Below, piece by piece: positions 45,848 through 55,991 of a stretch of DNA of 64,000 bases. Position 1 is the stretch's first letter. The number at the start of each line of letters is the position of its first letter. The position numbers and the translations under genes were made by a program. Origin of the DNA: Clostridioides difficile (GTDB lineage Bacteria; Bacillota; Clostridia; Peptostreptococcales; Peptostreptococcaceae); assembly GCF_900243075.1 (NCBI RefSeq), contig NZ_OEZH01000106.1:1-64000 (forward strand), given 5' to 3'. The notes below the pieces were generated by a model. It was not told the DNA's origin. It searched no databases and saw only the letters and a list, made by a program, of their open reading frames with translations.

Positions 45848-46047
45848 ATTTTGCTCCTTTTATTTAATAATTATATTATTATAATCAACTATTTTTTATT
45901 ATACATTGTTTAGGCAAATCGAACTATACATTCTTTTATAATTATGTGTAATTTGAAAGTAAATATAAATTATATTTGTACATTTATGTTTTTGATTATT
46001 TTGTATTATATAAATTTTTAAAATAAACAAATAAAAGTTGTAATTAT

Positions 46048-46084
46048 TTAATATTTGTTATATATTATATATAACAAATATTAA
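46048..46084. repeat. 37-bp perfect palindrome ahead of ABC operon
   Basis: Arms TTAATATTTGTTATATAT and its exact complement around a central T, ending 12 nt before the GGAGG of the ABC gene. No mismatch in 18 bp. It contains TATAT/TATAA blocks, so it may be an operator over a promoter or a transcript hairpin. Confidence 0.55.
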
Positions 46085-46106
46085 AACTATAATATGGAGG
46101 AAAATT

Positions 46107-46814
46107 ATGTTAAAGGTAATCAATGTATCTAAATCATATAAAAATAAAAAAGTAGTAAACAATGTTTCATTTGATGTAAATGATGGAGAGCTTTTTGGAT
46201 TTATAGGTCACAATGGTGCAGGTAAAACTACTACCATTAAAGCAATTGTTGGGATACACTATTTTGAAGAAGGAGATGTACTAATAAATTCTAAATCTAT
46301 AAAAAAACAGCCTGTTGAATGTAAAAAAGAAATGGCATATATACCTGATAATCCAGACTTATACGAATCATTAACTGGCATACAATATCTTAATTTTATA
46401 GCTGATATATTTGAAGTTGCCAAAGATAAAAGAGAAGAGTTAATAAAATATTATTCAAACAAGTTTGAACTTAATAAAGCATTAGGAGATTCAATATCTT
46501 CATATTCACATGGTATGAAACAAAAATTAGCTATAATTTCGGCTTTGATACATAGTCCCAAAATTTTAATTCTTGATGAACCTTTTGTAGGTCTTGACCC
46601 AAAAGCTTCATTTATATTGAAGGAAATTATGAGGGAATTCTGTGACAAAGGTGGTTGTATATTTTTTTCAACACATGTTTTAGAAGTTGCTGAAAAAATT
46701 TGTGATAAGATTGCCATAATAAAAGATGGAAATATAATTGCTTATGGAACTACAGAAGAAGTTAAGGGAAGTAATTCACTTGAAAGTATCTTTATGGAAT
46801 TAATAGAAAAATAA
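46107..46814 (+). CDS. ABC transporter ATP-binding protein
   Basis: A 235-residue ATPase. Walker A GHNGAGKTTT, signature YSHGMKQKL and Walker B ILILDEPF followed by FFSTHVLE are present. It pairs with the permease starting 46 nt downstream, forming an ABC-2-type exporter of antibiotic or lipid class; the substrate is unknown. A 37-bp palindrome lies directly upstream. Confidence 0.93.
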   Translation: MLKVINVSKSYKNKKVVNNVSFDVNDGELFGFIGHNGAGKTTTIKAIVGIHYFEEGDVLINSKSIKKQPVECKKEMAYIPDNPDLYESLTGIQYLNFIADIFEVAKDKREELIKYYSNKFELNKALGDSISSYSHGMKQKLAIISALIHSPKILILDEPFVGLDPKASFILKEIMREFCDKGGCIFFSTHVLEVAEKICDKIAIIKDGNIIAYGTTEEVKGSNSLESIFMELIEK

Positions 46815-46860
46815 AATATTTTTTATACAATATAGTGTCTAAAGTGAGGAATGATAAAAT

Positions 46861-48456
46861 ATGAGCAATCTAAGTATATTAATAAAAACTAATATAATAA
46901 ATGAATTTAAATTAAATGCGTTAAAAAAAGCTGATGCTAGAGAAAAACAAAAAATAATGGGAATGATACTTTCAGTTGTTATAATAGCAGGATTATTAAT
47001 TTTTCATGTAACAAGTTTAAGTCTTTCTTTAGTTGATATCTTAAAGCAAATAAATCAGATGGAAATGCTACTGATACTTGGGTTTGGATTATCAACATTA
47101 ACAACTATTGTTACATCATTATATAAAACATCATCATATCTATTTCAAGCAAAAGATTTAGACCTTTTAACTAGTTTACCTATAAAAGAATCTACTGTAC
47201 TAGCAAGTAAGATATTAATGTTGGTTGGAGCAAACTATTTATTTTCTTCAATATGTATGATTATACCAGCAGTGGTTTACTTTTTAAATTCTGATGTAAG
47301 TATAACGTATTTCCCTTATTTGATATTGCTATTTTTAGCTTTACCATTATTACCAATAGTTGCTTCATCAATAATTTTTCTATTTATAGGACAGATATCA
47401 TCAAGAATAAAATACAAAAATTTAGTATTAATCATAGGTAGCATTATATTGATGTTGCTTTATACCCTACTTATGTCAAGACTTAATTCTATGTCAGTTG
47501 AGATGTTAAAAAACAGTGTGTCTATTTCAGAGACGATTAGAAAAATATATCCTCCTATATATTATTTTGTTGATGCTCTTAAAACAGGAAGTATAGTTTC
47601 ATTTTTAGCATTTATAGCAATCTCAATAATACCATTTTTTTTGTTTGTAACTCTATTTGCAAAAAAATTTAAAGATATAAATGCTAAGATGAGTGAAGGA
47701 TATAAGTCAAAAAGTTATGAATTTAAGAGTCAAAAAACTTCAAGACCTTCAAAAGCTCTATTAAAAAAAGAATTTAAGAGATATACCTCTTCATTTATAT
47801 ATTTTTTAAATTCATCTGCTGGTCTGTTATTTCTAATAGTAGGTACAATTTTAATATTATTATTTGGAGCAGATAAAGTGAGTGAGTTACTAAAATTGAA
47901 TATAGATTTTAATTTTATAAAAGTACAATTATTAGGAGTATTCTTCTTTATAATAGTAATGAATTGTACAACATACTGTTCAATTTCTCTTGAAGGAAAA
48001 AATTTATGGATACTGAAGTCTTCTCCAATAGATGAAAGAGAAATATTCTGGGCAAAAGTATTGATGAATTTTTTATTGAATGCACCATTATCTATCTTAT
48101 GTTTAATATTAGTATCTATAAGACTAGACTTTGAAATTCAGTTTATTATTGTATCAATCTGTTTGCTTGTAAGCTTTTCAATGTTTGTAGCCTTAATGGG
48201 ATTATTATCAAATTTATTATATCCAAATCTTGATTGGAAAAATGAAGTGGCTGTGGTAAAGAGAAGTGCAAGTATGATAATTACAATGTTAGTATCATTA
48301 GTCTATGTAGTTATACTTGGAGGTATATATATATTACTTGGAATTTCGTTTTTAAATATATATATTATTTTAGCAAGTATGCTTACATTAATATTAGATT
48401 TTATGATATGGAGAATTATTTCTACTAAAGGAGTAAAAATATTTAAAAATTTATAG
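46861..48456 (+). CDS. ABC exporter permease (ABC-2 like)
   Basis: A 531-residue membrane protein with about twelve hydrophobic segments and a soluble loop at about 265-300. DLDLLTSLPIKESTVLASKI and GKNLWILKSSPIDEREIFWAKV are the two duplicated coupling segments typical of the putative ABC exporter family next to such ATPases. Works with the ATPase at 46107. Overlap none, gap 46 nt; same operon. Confidence 0.82.
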   Translation: MSNLSILIKTNIINEFKLNALKKADAREKQKIMGMILSVVIIAGLLIFHVTSLSLSLVDILKQINQMEMLLILGFGLSTLTTIVTSLYKTSSYLFQAKDLDLLTSLPIKESTVLASKILMLVGANYLFSSICMIIPAVVYFLNSDVSITYFPYLILLFLALPLLPIVASSIIFLFIGQISSRIKYKNLVLIIGSIILMLLYTLLMSRLNSMSVEMLKNSVSISETIRKIYPPIYYFVDALKTGSIVSFLAFIAISIIPFFLFVTLFAKKFKDINAKMSEGYKSKSYEFKSQKTSRPSKALLKKEFKRYTSSFIYFLNSSAGLLFLIVGTILILLFGADKVSELLKLNIDFNFIKVQLLGVFFFIIVMNCTTYCSISLEGKNLWILKSSPIDEREIFWAKVLMNFLLNAPLSILCLILVSIRLDFEIQFIIVSICLLVSFSMFVALMGLLSNLLYPNLDWKNEVAVVKRSASMIITMLVSLVYVVILGGIYILLGISFLNIYIILASMLTLILDFMIWRIISTKGVKIFKNL

Positions 48457-48558
48457 GTGTATTTGTGTCAAATAAATACTTATTTTTTTTAGTATTGCAA
48501 AGAATATGTTAAGTAGTATACTATTTATAGTGATATGAAAAAATTTAGGAGAAAATAA

Positions 48559-49641
48559 ATGAGAAAATTATCCAAAAGAGAAAAAGATTTTATTCAATAT
48601 GGATTTTTACTATTTTTGATATGTATTACTACTTATTTAGTATTAACTACTTTAGATATGAAACTGATACCTAAAATTATAAGACTAGTGAATAAGACTT
48701 ATATATTTCTTGGCATATTGATAATTATAGTATATATGCTAATTGAATCTATTGTAACTCATTTGATAATAAATGCAGTTCAAAAAACAAAAGTGAAATT
48801 TATTGGTATTAAAATGGCTACAATGGGATTTTACTATAATTTGGTTACTCCATTTGCATCTGGAAGTCAACCAATGCAAATATATGTGCTTACAAAATAT
48901 GATGTGAGTCTCAGTAAATCTGTAGCTATAGTTACTAATAAGACAGTGGTGTTTCAAAGTACAGTTACCATGTTTTGTGGAATTTTAATTTTATTAAATA
49001 AGCCATTATTAATGGCACAAGTACATTCTGTTAGAGTTTTGATAACGGTTGGGATGATTATGAATGTAAGTATGTTGTTAGGTGGACTATTAATAGTCTT
49101 TAGCCCCAAACAAGTAAAATTTATAGCAGAGATTTTGATTAATTTTTTATCTAAATTTAAGACATTTAAATTCTTAGATTCAAAACGTGATAGAGTGAAT
49201 CATTATATTGATGATTATAATTACTCTATAAAAATATTTATTAAAAATGTGAGAGTTTTAGTTTTAAGCATATTACTTACTGTATTACAACTAATCGCAT
49301 ATTTTAGTGTAGTCTATTGTGTGTATAAAGCTTCAAATTTAAAAGGAGTATCATATATACATATAATGACACTACAGGTGTTTTTATATATGGCGATATC
49401 GCCAGTACCAACACCAGGAAATGTTGGAGCCAATGAGGTTACATTTTTCACTATGTTTTCAAAAATAATTCCAAAAGAATTATTGGGGTATTCAGTGCTC
49501 TTATATAGTGGGTTTGTATACTATTTTATATTAATAATTTCAGGAATATTTACGTTTAGAACGCATTATACATTAAATAACTGGAAAAAGGAAGATAAAG
49601 TAAACTCTAATTTAGAAGAAGTTATTGAAAAATTGAATTAA
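48559..49641 (+). CDS. UPF0104/LPG-synthase-TM-like membrane protein
   Basis: A 360-residue protein with about eight membrane segments, related to the flippase domain of MprF and the UPF0104 (YbhN) family. The motif PVPTPGNVGANEVTFFTMFSKI corresponds to the conserved P-G-x-x-G-x-x-E block. These move or synthesise anionic-lipid derivatives; a role in lipid translocation is inferred. It follows the ABC pair by 102 nt in the same direction. Confidence 0.85.
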   Translation: MRKLSKREKDFIQYGFLLFLICITTYLVLTTLDMKLIPKIIRLVNKTYIFLGILIIIVYMLIESIVTHLIINAVQKTKVKFIGIKMATMGFYYNLVTPFASGSQPMQIYVLTKYDVSLSKSVAIVTNKTVVFQSTVTMFCGILILLNKPLLMAQVHSVRVLITVGMIMNVSMLLGGLLIVFSPKQVKFIAEILINFLSKFKTFKFLDSKRDRVNHYIDDYNYSIKIFIKNVRVLVLSILLTVLQLIAYFSVVYCVYKASNLKGVSYIHIMTLQVFLYMAISPVPTPGNVGANEVTFFTMFSKIIPKELLGYSVLLYSGFVYYFILIISGIFTFRTHYTLNNWKKEDKVNSNLEEVIEKLN

Positions 49642-49651
49642 TAAAATAATT

Positions 49652-49717
49652 AGGGAAATTCTAGATATAAATATAGTGTTAAATAATCTATATTATATTG
49701 AGAAATTTCCCTTTTTT
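49652..49717 (+). terminator. Terminator after UPF0104-like gene
   Basis: AGGGAAATT and AATTTCCCT with an AT-rich inner stem, then TTTTTT. Confidence 0.8.
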
Positions 49718-49789
49718 GATTAAAATTATAGAAATTTGAAATAATAAGTAATAAATAGAAAAAATTATATTATTTTGAAAGGAAAAAGT

Positions 49790-49951
49790 ATGGAAAAATA
49801 TAAAAAAGACGAAAATAAAAGTAAAATTTCTAAGATTAAAAAAAATCCTGATAATAAACTTGAAATTGCTGAAGAATTACATCCAGGTAAAAATATAGGA
49901 AGTATGCTTGGGTATAGAATAGATAAGAAAAAAATGAATAGACCAAGTTAA
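49790..49951 (+). CDS. Small basic protein, 53 residues
   Basis: A short ORF with AAAGGAAAA before the ATG; sequence begins MEKYKKDENKSKISKIKK and ends KKKMNRPS, with LEIAEELHPGKNIGSMLGYR in the middle. Highly basic and soluble. Not in a recognised family. The 340 nt downstream to the antiporter gene holds no other gene, only a promoter at 50205-50232. Confidence 0.6.
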   Translation: MEKYKKDENKSKISKIKKNPDNKLEIAEELHPGKNIGSMLGYRIDKKKMNRPS

Positions 49952-50204
49952 TGAAAATGTTGAAAATGGTACATTTTAAAAAATATATATAATGAAATGT
50001 TTTATTGTTAAATTTAAACTTATTTTAATAGGGGAAAAAGTCGAAAAATATCTAAAAAGATACAGATATAAATAATATCAATATATATATACTATAAACT
50101 TGACAAAATCAACCTTTTAATAATCAGTAAAAAATAGCAAAATTATATAAGCGTTATTTAATTGTCAAAAATGAAAGCTAAATTGCATGTGTTAAAAAAA
50201 ATGA

Positions 50205-50232
50205 TTGATAACATTTATTTGTGTGATATAAT
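50205..50232 (+). promoter_or_regulatory. Promoter of antiporter gene
   Basis: TTGATA (50205-50210), 16-nt spacer, TATAAT (50227-50232), 60 nt before the start at 50292. Confidence 0.72.
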
Positions 50233-50291
50233 TATATAGTAAAGCAATAAGTATATTGCATAATGTATACAAATTGGGAGGAGAGACGGAC

Positions 50292-51560
50292 ATGGAAGCA
50301 TCTATACACACAATTGCCAGCAATAATTTATTGATAATTTTTGCTATTGTAAGTATAACTGGAATAATTTGTAGTAAACTTAGTGAAATAATAAAAGTTC
50401 CAGATGTAGTATTATATTTACTTGTAGGTATTTTAATAGGACCATCATTTTTAAAATTTATAGATATTCGTGGATTTCAAATAGAAAATCAACTAATACT
50501 TACATTTGGTTCTGCATTTATTTTATATTTAGGTGGAAAAGAAATAAGCTTAAAAGTATTGAGAAATGTTAAGATATCTGTATTCTTATTAGCTACTTTA
50601 GGAGTTGTGATATCTGCTTTTATAATGCAACAAGTAATAGGATTTACTTTTGGGATAAGTGCAATGACTGCTTTATTAGCAGGAACTATAATAGCATCAA
50701 CAGACCCAGCTACTCTTGTACCTATATTTAATCAGGTAAAGATAAAGGATAGGGTAAAGCAAACTGTAATAAGTGAATCAGCTTTTAATGATGCAACAGG
50801 AGCTATACTAACATCAGCAGTGTTGGCTGTAATTTTGTCAAATAAATTTTCATTAGGTGAAAATATTTATGAATTGGGGACAATGGTTATTGTCGGAGTT
50901 TTAGTTGGTTTAATTACAGGAATACTGCTTTTGAAATTAGTTAACGATAAACCTTATGGAATATTTAAAGATTTTGCACCAATAATATCTGTTATTTCAG
51001 TTGTAGTTGCATATGAATTATCTACAAAATTGGGTGGAAGTGGATATATGTCTTGCTTTATTGTAGGTATAATAACTGGTAACAAGAAAAACTTTAAAAT
51101 TTGGTTAAGTCAAAAATCTTATGATGCAGATTTTTATGTTGCTGAAACTTTAGGTACTATTTGTCGTATGGCAATATTCATAATATTGGGTAGCCAGGTT
51201 AATTTAGCTCAATTAAGTAAATATTTTATGCCATCTGTAATTACAGTATTAGTATTAATGTTTATAGCAAGACCACTTTGCGTTTTAGTTTGTACACTTG
51301 TAGATAGAGAAGCAAAATGGAGTAAAAGTGAAATATTATTTATGATGTGGGTAAGAGAAACTGGCGTAATACCAGCAGCACTTTGTGGTATTATTTCAGC
51401 AATGAAAGTTCCTGGATACGAAGTAATTTCATCCGTAGTATTCATGACTATACTGATTACATTAGTAATACAAGGAAGTACTACAAAATTAGTAGCTAAA
51501 AAACTTGGATTATTAGAAGAAGAAGTGATAAATATAAGTGAAAAAGTATCAACTTTTTAA
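50292..51560 (+). CDS. NhaP/CPA1-type sodium/proton antiporter
   Basis: A 422-residue cation:proton antiporter with about twelve membrane helices. The cation-binding segment TIIASTDPATLVPIFNQVK and the motif ESAFNDATGAILTSAVL (E-S-x-F-N-D as in CPA1) are diagnostic. It exchanges Na+ or K+ for H+; the ion is not certain. ATG at 50292 has GGAG 8 nt before it; the earlier ATG at 50256 lacks a site. Own promoter upstream. Confidence 0.9.
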   Translation: MEASIHTIASNNLLIIFAIVSITGIICSKLSEIIKVPDVVLYLLVGILIGPSFLKFIDIRGFQIENQLILTFGSAFILYLGGKEISLKVLRNVKISVFLLATLGVVISAFIMQQVIGFTFGISAMTALLAGTIIASTDPATLVPIFNQVKIKDRVKQTVISESAFNDATGAILTSAVLAVILSNKFSLGENIYELGTMVIVGVLVGLITGILLLKLVNDKPYGIFKDFAPIISVISVVVAYELSTKLGGSGYMSCFIVGIITGNKKNFKIWLSQKSYDADFYVAETLGTICRMAIFIILGSQVNLAQLSKYFMPSVITVLVLMFIARPLCVLVCTLVDREAKWSKSEILFMMWVRETGVIPAALCGIISAMKVPGYEVISSVVFMTILITLVIQGSTTKLVAKKLGLLEEEVINISEKVSTF

Positions 51561-51585
51561 ATTTTTACTTTAAATAATACCTATT

Positions 51586-51637
51586 AATGGCTATTTTAAT
51601 ATTGTCTAATGATGATTATTGAAATAGTCATTTTTTT
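51586..51637 (+). terminator. Terminator after antiporter gene
   Basis: AATGGCTATTTTAAT pairs with a complementary arm ending ATAGTCATT and runs into TTTTTTT. Confidence 0.82.
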
Positions 51638-51753
51638 ATGTATAAGTAATTTACAGAATTTACATATTAGACATATTTATTATCAAAATTTGTTGAAGCT
51701 ATGATATAATTAGTTGTATTTAAAATAAGAATAGCAAATAAGGGAGGAAATTT

Positions 51754-52542
51754 ATGTTTACGGTTATGGATATTGTACAGCCAGATACAGTAGAAGAAGC
51801 GTACTCAATTTTAAATAAAAGAAAAACCAATCAAGTGATTGGTGGAAGTGCTTTTTTAAGAATGGGGAAAAAAAGAATAGGAACAGGAATAGAATTATCT
51901 AACTTAAATTTAGATTATATAAAAGAAGATGAAGATTATGTTGAGATTGGTTCTATGACTACTTTTAGAACATTAGAAACAAGTTCAATAATAAAAAATA
52001 ATTTTGGAAGATTAATAGAAGATTCAGTTAGAGATATAATAGGAATTCAGTTTAGAAATGTAGTAACAATTGGGGCTACAGTGTTTTCTAAATATGGTTT
52101 CTCTGACTTGATAGTAGCATTACTTTCATTAGATACAGAAGTAGAATTATATAAGGCTGGAAGAATTAGTCTTGAAGAGTTTCTAAATAGAGACTATGAG
52201 AAAGATTTATTGATTAAGGTATACATAAAGAAGACAAATAAAAATGCTTCTTATAAATCGCTGAGAAATGCAAAAAGTGATTATCCTATTTTAAATGTAT
52301 CTGTATCAAAACACATGGGGAGATTTAAGTTATGTGTAGGAGCAAGACCTCAGAAAGCTACGATTGCAAAACAAGCTAGTGAATTCCTATCTAATAATGA
52401 AATCAACGAAATTAATATAGATAAAGCAATAGAAATAGCATCAGAAGAACTAACTTTTGGTTCTAACATGAGAGCATCTAGGGATTATAGAAAAGCTATG
52501 AGTAAGGTACTTTTAAAAAGAGCTATAATGGAGGTTATTTAA
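51754..52542 (+). CDS. Molybdenum hydroxylase FAD-binding subunit
   Basis: A 262-residue FAD subunit of the xanthine-dehydrogenase family (XdhB/CoxM type): VIGGSAFLRMG, the FAD-binding RNVVTIGATVFSKYG and the C-terminal TFGSNMRASRDYRKAMSKVLL. Passes electrons from the iron-sulfur subunit to NAD or another acceptor. First gene of a three-gene operon; its stop overlaps the next start by 1 nt. Confidence 0.92.
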   Translation: MFTVMDIVQPDTVEEAYSILNKRKTNQVIGGSAFLRMGKKRIGTGIELSNLNLDYIKEDEDYVEIGSMTTFRTLETSSIIKNNFGRLIEDSVRDIIGIQFRNVVTIGATVFSKYGFSDLIVALLSLDTEVELYKAGRISLEEFLNRDYEKDLLIKVYIKKTNKNASYKSLRNAKSDYPILNVSVSKHMGRFKLCVGARPQKATIAKQASEFLSNNEINEINIDKAIEIASEELTFGSNMRASRDYRKAMSKVLLKRAIMEVI

Positions 52543-52991
52543 TGTTAGTGAAGATTAATATAAATGGAAAGAAAAAAAGTGTCGATATAGAACCAGAAGA
52601 ATATCTGGTTGATACTTTGAGAAAAGTTGGTAATTTAAGTGTAAAAAGAGGTTGTGACACAGGATGTTGTGGTCTCTGTACAGTCTTAATTGACAAGAAA
52701 CCTACATTATCTTGTGCAACATTAACATTGAGAGTTTTAAATAAGGAAATAACTACAATTGAAGGTTTAGAAAATGAAGTTAGAGAATTTAGTGAAGTTT
52801 TGGTAAAAGAAGGAGCTGAGCAATGTGGTTTCTGTTCTCCTGGTTTTATACTTACTGTACTTGCAATGAAGAATGAACTTGAAAATCCTACAGATGAAGA
52901 AATAAAACATTATCTAACAGGAAATCTATGTAGATGCACAGGTTATATGGGACAGTTAAGAGCTATCAAAACTTATCTGGAGGTAAAATAG
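52542..52991 (+). CDS. Molybdenum hydroxylase 2Fe-2S subunit
   Basis: A 149-residue small subunit carrying two 2Fe-2S clusters: the plant-type CDTGCCGLCTVL near residue 40 and the second CGFCSPGFIL with CRCTGYMG near 100-130. Transfers electrons between the molybdenum and FAD subunits. Overlaps the FAD subunit gene (TAATG) and is followed 3 nt later by the large subunit. Confidence 0.94.
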   Translation: MLVKININGKKKSVDIEPEEYLVDTLRKVGNLSVKRGCDTGCCGLCTVLIDKKPTLSCATLTLRVLNKEITTIEGLENEVREFSEVLVKEGAEQCGFCSPGFILTVLAMKNELENPTDEEIKHYLTGNLCRCTGYMGQLRAIKTYLEVK

Positions 52992-52994
52992 AAC

Positions 52995-55259
52995 ATGAAT
53001 ATAGTTGGAAAAGGAATCAAAAAAATAGATGGAATGAGTATCACAACAGGAAAACCTGTATATACAGATGATTTATCAGCAAAAGATGCTTTGGTGGTAA
53101 AAATACTTAGGAGTCCTCATGCTTATGCAAAGATAAAAGATATAGATACATCAAAGGCAGAAATGGTTGATGGCGTTGAATGTATCTTAACATATAAAGA
53201 TGTACCAAAATCTAGATTTACACTTGCTGGTCAGACATATCCAGAGCCATCTCCATATGATAGATTAATTCTTGAAGATGTTGTAAGATATGTAGGTGAT
53301 GAAGTAGCTATAGTAGCAGCTGTAGATGAAAAAACTGCAATTAAAGCGATGAATCTTATCAAGGTAAAGTATGAAGTACTTACACCTGTTTTGGATTTTG
53401 AAGAGGCAATAGGGAATAAAGCTGTGGTACATGATGAAGATAGACATTGTAACTTTGATATAGGTATGCAGAGAGAAAAGAATATCGTATCACATCATGA
53501 TTATACAAACGGTGATGTGGAAAAAGTACTAAGTAATTGTGATATAGTGATTGAAGAAACTTATTACACTCAAGCCCAAGCACATGCAATGATGGAAACA
53601 TATAGAGCATACAATTATTTAGACCATACTGGAAGATTGGTTGTAGTAAGCTCAACTCAAATACCATTTCATGTTAAAAGACATTTATCTCGTGCATTAG
53701 AACTGCCAGCTAGTAAAATTAGGGTTATAAAACCTAGAATTGGTGGTGGATTTGGTGGTAAACAAACTGCATGTGTTGAGATTTTTTCAGCAATTGTAAC
53801 TTTAAAAACAGGTAAACCGGCTAAAATAATTTATGATAGAAAAGAAACTTTTAATTGTTCAACAAGTAGACATGCAATGAGACTAAAAGTTAGACTAGGT
53901 GCTACTAATGATGGAATAATAAAGGCAATAGATATAAATGCACTTTCTGATACAGGAGCATATGGAGAGCATGCTTCTACAACTATCGGTTTGGTTGGAG
54001 AAAAAACTTTACCAATGTATAATAAAGTTGAAGCAACAAGATTTATTGCAGATGTGGTATATACTAATAAGATGCCAGCGGGAGCACTTAGAGGGTATGG
54101 AGCATCTCAAGGATGTTTTGCTGTTGAATCAACTATAAACATGCTTGCTGATAAGTTAAAAATGGACCCAACAGATTTAAGATTAAAAAATGTAGTAACA
54201 CAAGGTGAAACTACATTTGCATATGGGAAAACTTTAAATAGTGTTGATTTAATAGAATGTATAAATAAAGGTAAAGAACTTATTGGATGGGATGAAAAAT
54301 ATCCTTGTAAACATCTTGAAAACGGAAAAGTTAGAAGTGTAGGTATGGCAATTACTATGCAAGGTTCTGGTATACAAGGTCTTGATAAGTCTTCAGTCGA
54401 AATAAAATTGAATGACTGTGGAGATTATACACTTATGATAGGCTCTACTGATATGGGTACAGGAAGTGATACGATTTTAGCTCAAATGGCTGCTGAAGTT
54501 CTTGAAACAAGTATTGAAAACATAACAGTTATATCAGCTGATACTGATTTGGTTCCATATGACCCAGGTTCATATGCTTCAAGTACTACTTATGTAACAG
54601 GTATGGCAGTAGTTAAGGCAGCTCAAGATTTAAGAGGAAAAATAATTTCTGCTGGAGCAACTAAATTAGGTGTTGATAAGGATGAAGTAGAATTTGATGG
54701 TATAAAGTTAACTAGTAAAAAAGGTAGCACATTATTATTTGATATAGCAGTGGATTCTACAATCGGACCAGATACTAATCAATTGATAGGTTTTGCTTCT
54801 CATGGTAGCCCTGTATCACCTCCTCCTTTTATAGCTGGATTTGCAGAAACTGAAATTGACAAAGAAACTGGAAAGGTTGATTTAGTAAATTATGTAGCTG
54901 TAGTAGACTGTGGAACAGTTATAAATAAAAATCTAGCTAAGATACAAGTTGAAGGTGGAATTGTTCAAGGGATTGGAATGGCACTATTTGAAGAAGTTAG
55001 ATATACAAAGAAAGGCAATATGGATACAAATACATTTATGCAGTATAAGATTCCAGCTAGATGTGATATTGGAAATGTTCAAGTACATTTTGTTGAAACT
55101 TATGAGCCAACAGGGCCATTTGGCGCTAAATCTGTTGGAGAAGTTGTTATAAATACACCTTTACCAGCAATACAAGAAGCTGTGTTTAATGGAATTGGTG
55201 TGAGAATAAATACACTTCCTATTACACCTGAAAAAGTTTTTATGGCAATGAATAAATGA
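52995..55259 (+). CDS. Molybdenum hydroxylase large subunit, xanthine-type
   Basis: A 754-residue molybdopterin-binding subunit. KPVYTDDL at the start, the pterin loop RIGGGFGGKQ, GALRGYGASQ, the MQGSGIQGLD region and the active-site GPFGAKSVGE with the catalytic Glu are present. Together with the two small subunits it is a xanthine dehydrogenase-type enzyme; purine or another aromatic N-heterocycle is the likely substrate. The nearby sigma-54 xanthine permease and guanine permease support purines, though that is inference. Confidence 0.92.
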   Translation: MNIVGKGIKKIDGMSITTGKPVYTDDLSAKDALVVKILRSPHAYAKIKDIDTSKAEMVDGVECILTYKDVPKSRFTLAGQTYPEPSPYDRLILEDVVRYVGDEVAIVAAVDEKTAIKAMNLIKVKYEVLTPVLDFEEAIGNKAVVHDEDRHCNFDIGMQREKNIVSHHDYTNGDVEKVLSNCDIVIEETYYTQAQAHAMMETYRAYNYLDHTGRLVVVSSTQIPFHVKRHLSRALELPASKIRVIKPRIGGGFGGKQTACVEIFSAIVTLKTGKPAKIIYDRKETFNCSTSRHAMRLKVRLGATNDGIIKAIDINALSDTGAYGEHASTTIGLVGEKTLPMYNKVEATRFIADVVYTNKMPAGALRGYGASQGCFAVESTINMLADKLKMDPTDLRLKNVVTQGETTFAYGKTLNSVDLIECINKGKELIGWDEKYPCKHLENGKVRSVGMAITMQGSGIQGLDKSSVEIKLNDCGDYTLMIGSTDMGTGSDTILAQMAAEVLETSIENITVISADTDLVPYDPGSYASSTTYVTGMAVVKAAQDLRGKIISAGATKLGVDKDEVEFDGIKLTSKKGSTLLFDIAVDSTIGPDTNQLIGFASHGSPVSPPPFIAGFAETEIDKETGKVDLVNYVAVVDCGTVINKNLAKIQVEGGIVQGIGMALFEEVRYTKKGNMDTNTFMQYKIPARCDIGNVQVHFVETYEPTGPFGAKSVGEVVINTPLPAIQEAVFNGIGVRINTLPITPEKVFMAMNK

Positions 55260-55398
55260 TTATTTATAAAATTTTAGACTAGTTTTACATGTTAAACAAC
55301 CAGTTATGCCATACCTGTTGAAAGATATTTAATAAGTAGTTATTATAATATTATGAATTTTACTTATTAAATATAAAATTAACTAAGGGGATGATGTT

Positions 55399-55707
55399 TT
55401 GGCTGGAAATCTAAATAATATGAGAGCAGTAAATAATTTTAGAGGAGATAAGAACATTTTAGAATGTTTAGTCAGCTTTGAGGGTCGTTCAATAAATCAG
55501 AGAAAAGTAAGGGTATTTTTTAAAGAAAAACAAAATCAAATAGAAATTGATTTTGCAGAAGAAGAAATTTCTAAACTAGTTGAAAATGTTGTTTTAAATA
55601 CATCATATCAGGAAATGTTGTATGATGAAATAGAGAAACAACTAGAAATTGACTGTATAGGTACTTGGATGATATTATCTAAATTAAAAGATGGTAGAAT
55701 TCATTGA
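55399..55707 (+). CDS. Unknown 102-residue protein
   Basis: Soluble protein (MAGNLNNMRAVNNFRGDKNI at the start, ILSKLKDGRIH at the end), beta-rich in the first half and with a helical Glu-rich stretch (EEEISKLVENVVLNTSYQEMLYDEIEKQ, read in parts). TTG start with AAGGGG 8 nt upstream. It follows the molybdenum hydroxylase by 140 nt and ends in a terminator. No family recognised. Confidence 0.65.
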   Translation: MAGNLNNMRAVNNFRGDKNILECLVSFEGRSINQRKVRVFFKEKQNQIEIDFAEEEISKLVENVVLNTSYQEMLYDEIEKQLEIDCIGTWMILSKLKDGRIH

Positions 55708-55724
55708 TTTCAAAATAAATTATT

Positions 55725-55750
55725 AGAGCCTAATTTTAAGGCTCTTTTTT
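55725..55750 (+). terminator. Terminator after 102-residue gene
   Basis: AGAGCC and GGCTCT around an AT loop, then TTTTTT. Confidence 0.82.
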
Positions 55751-55991
55751 ACTGTTTTTAATTAACTATAGAAAATTTATTTTTATTTTATAGATAATTA
55801 TAATATCATATATTTAACATATAGAAAATTGAGTTTATATGTATTATATTGTATAATATAAACTAAAACGATAAAATAGTTCGTTAAAATAATTTGTTTG
55901 TATAAAATCAATGTTTAAGTTTATAGATTTTGTATAAAATAAAGTTATGTTATTAATTTTTTAGAAATAAAACTTTTGCTAGGAGAAAGAT

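Noticed and set aside
55708-55991. preQ1 riboswitch before queT
   Set aside because: I looked for the preQ1-I and II cores and found no matching hairpin and A-rich tail.
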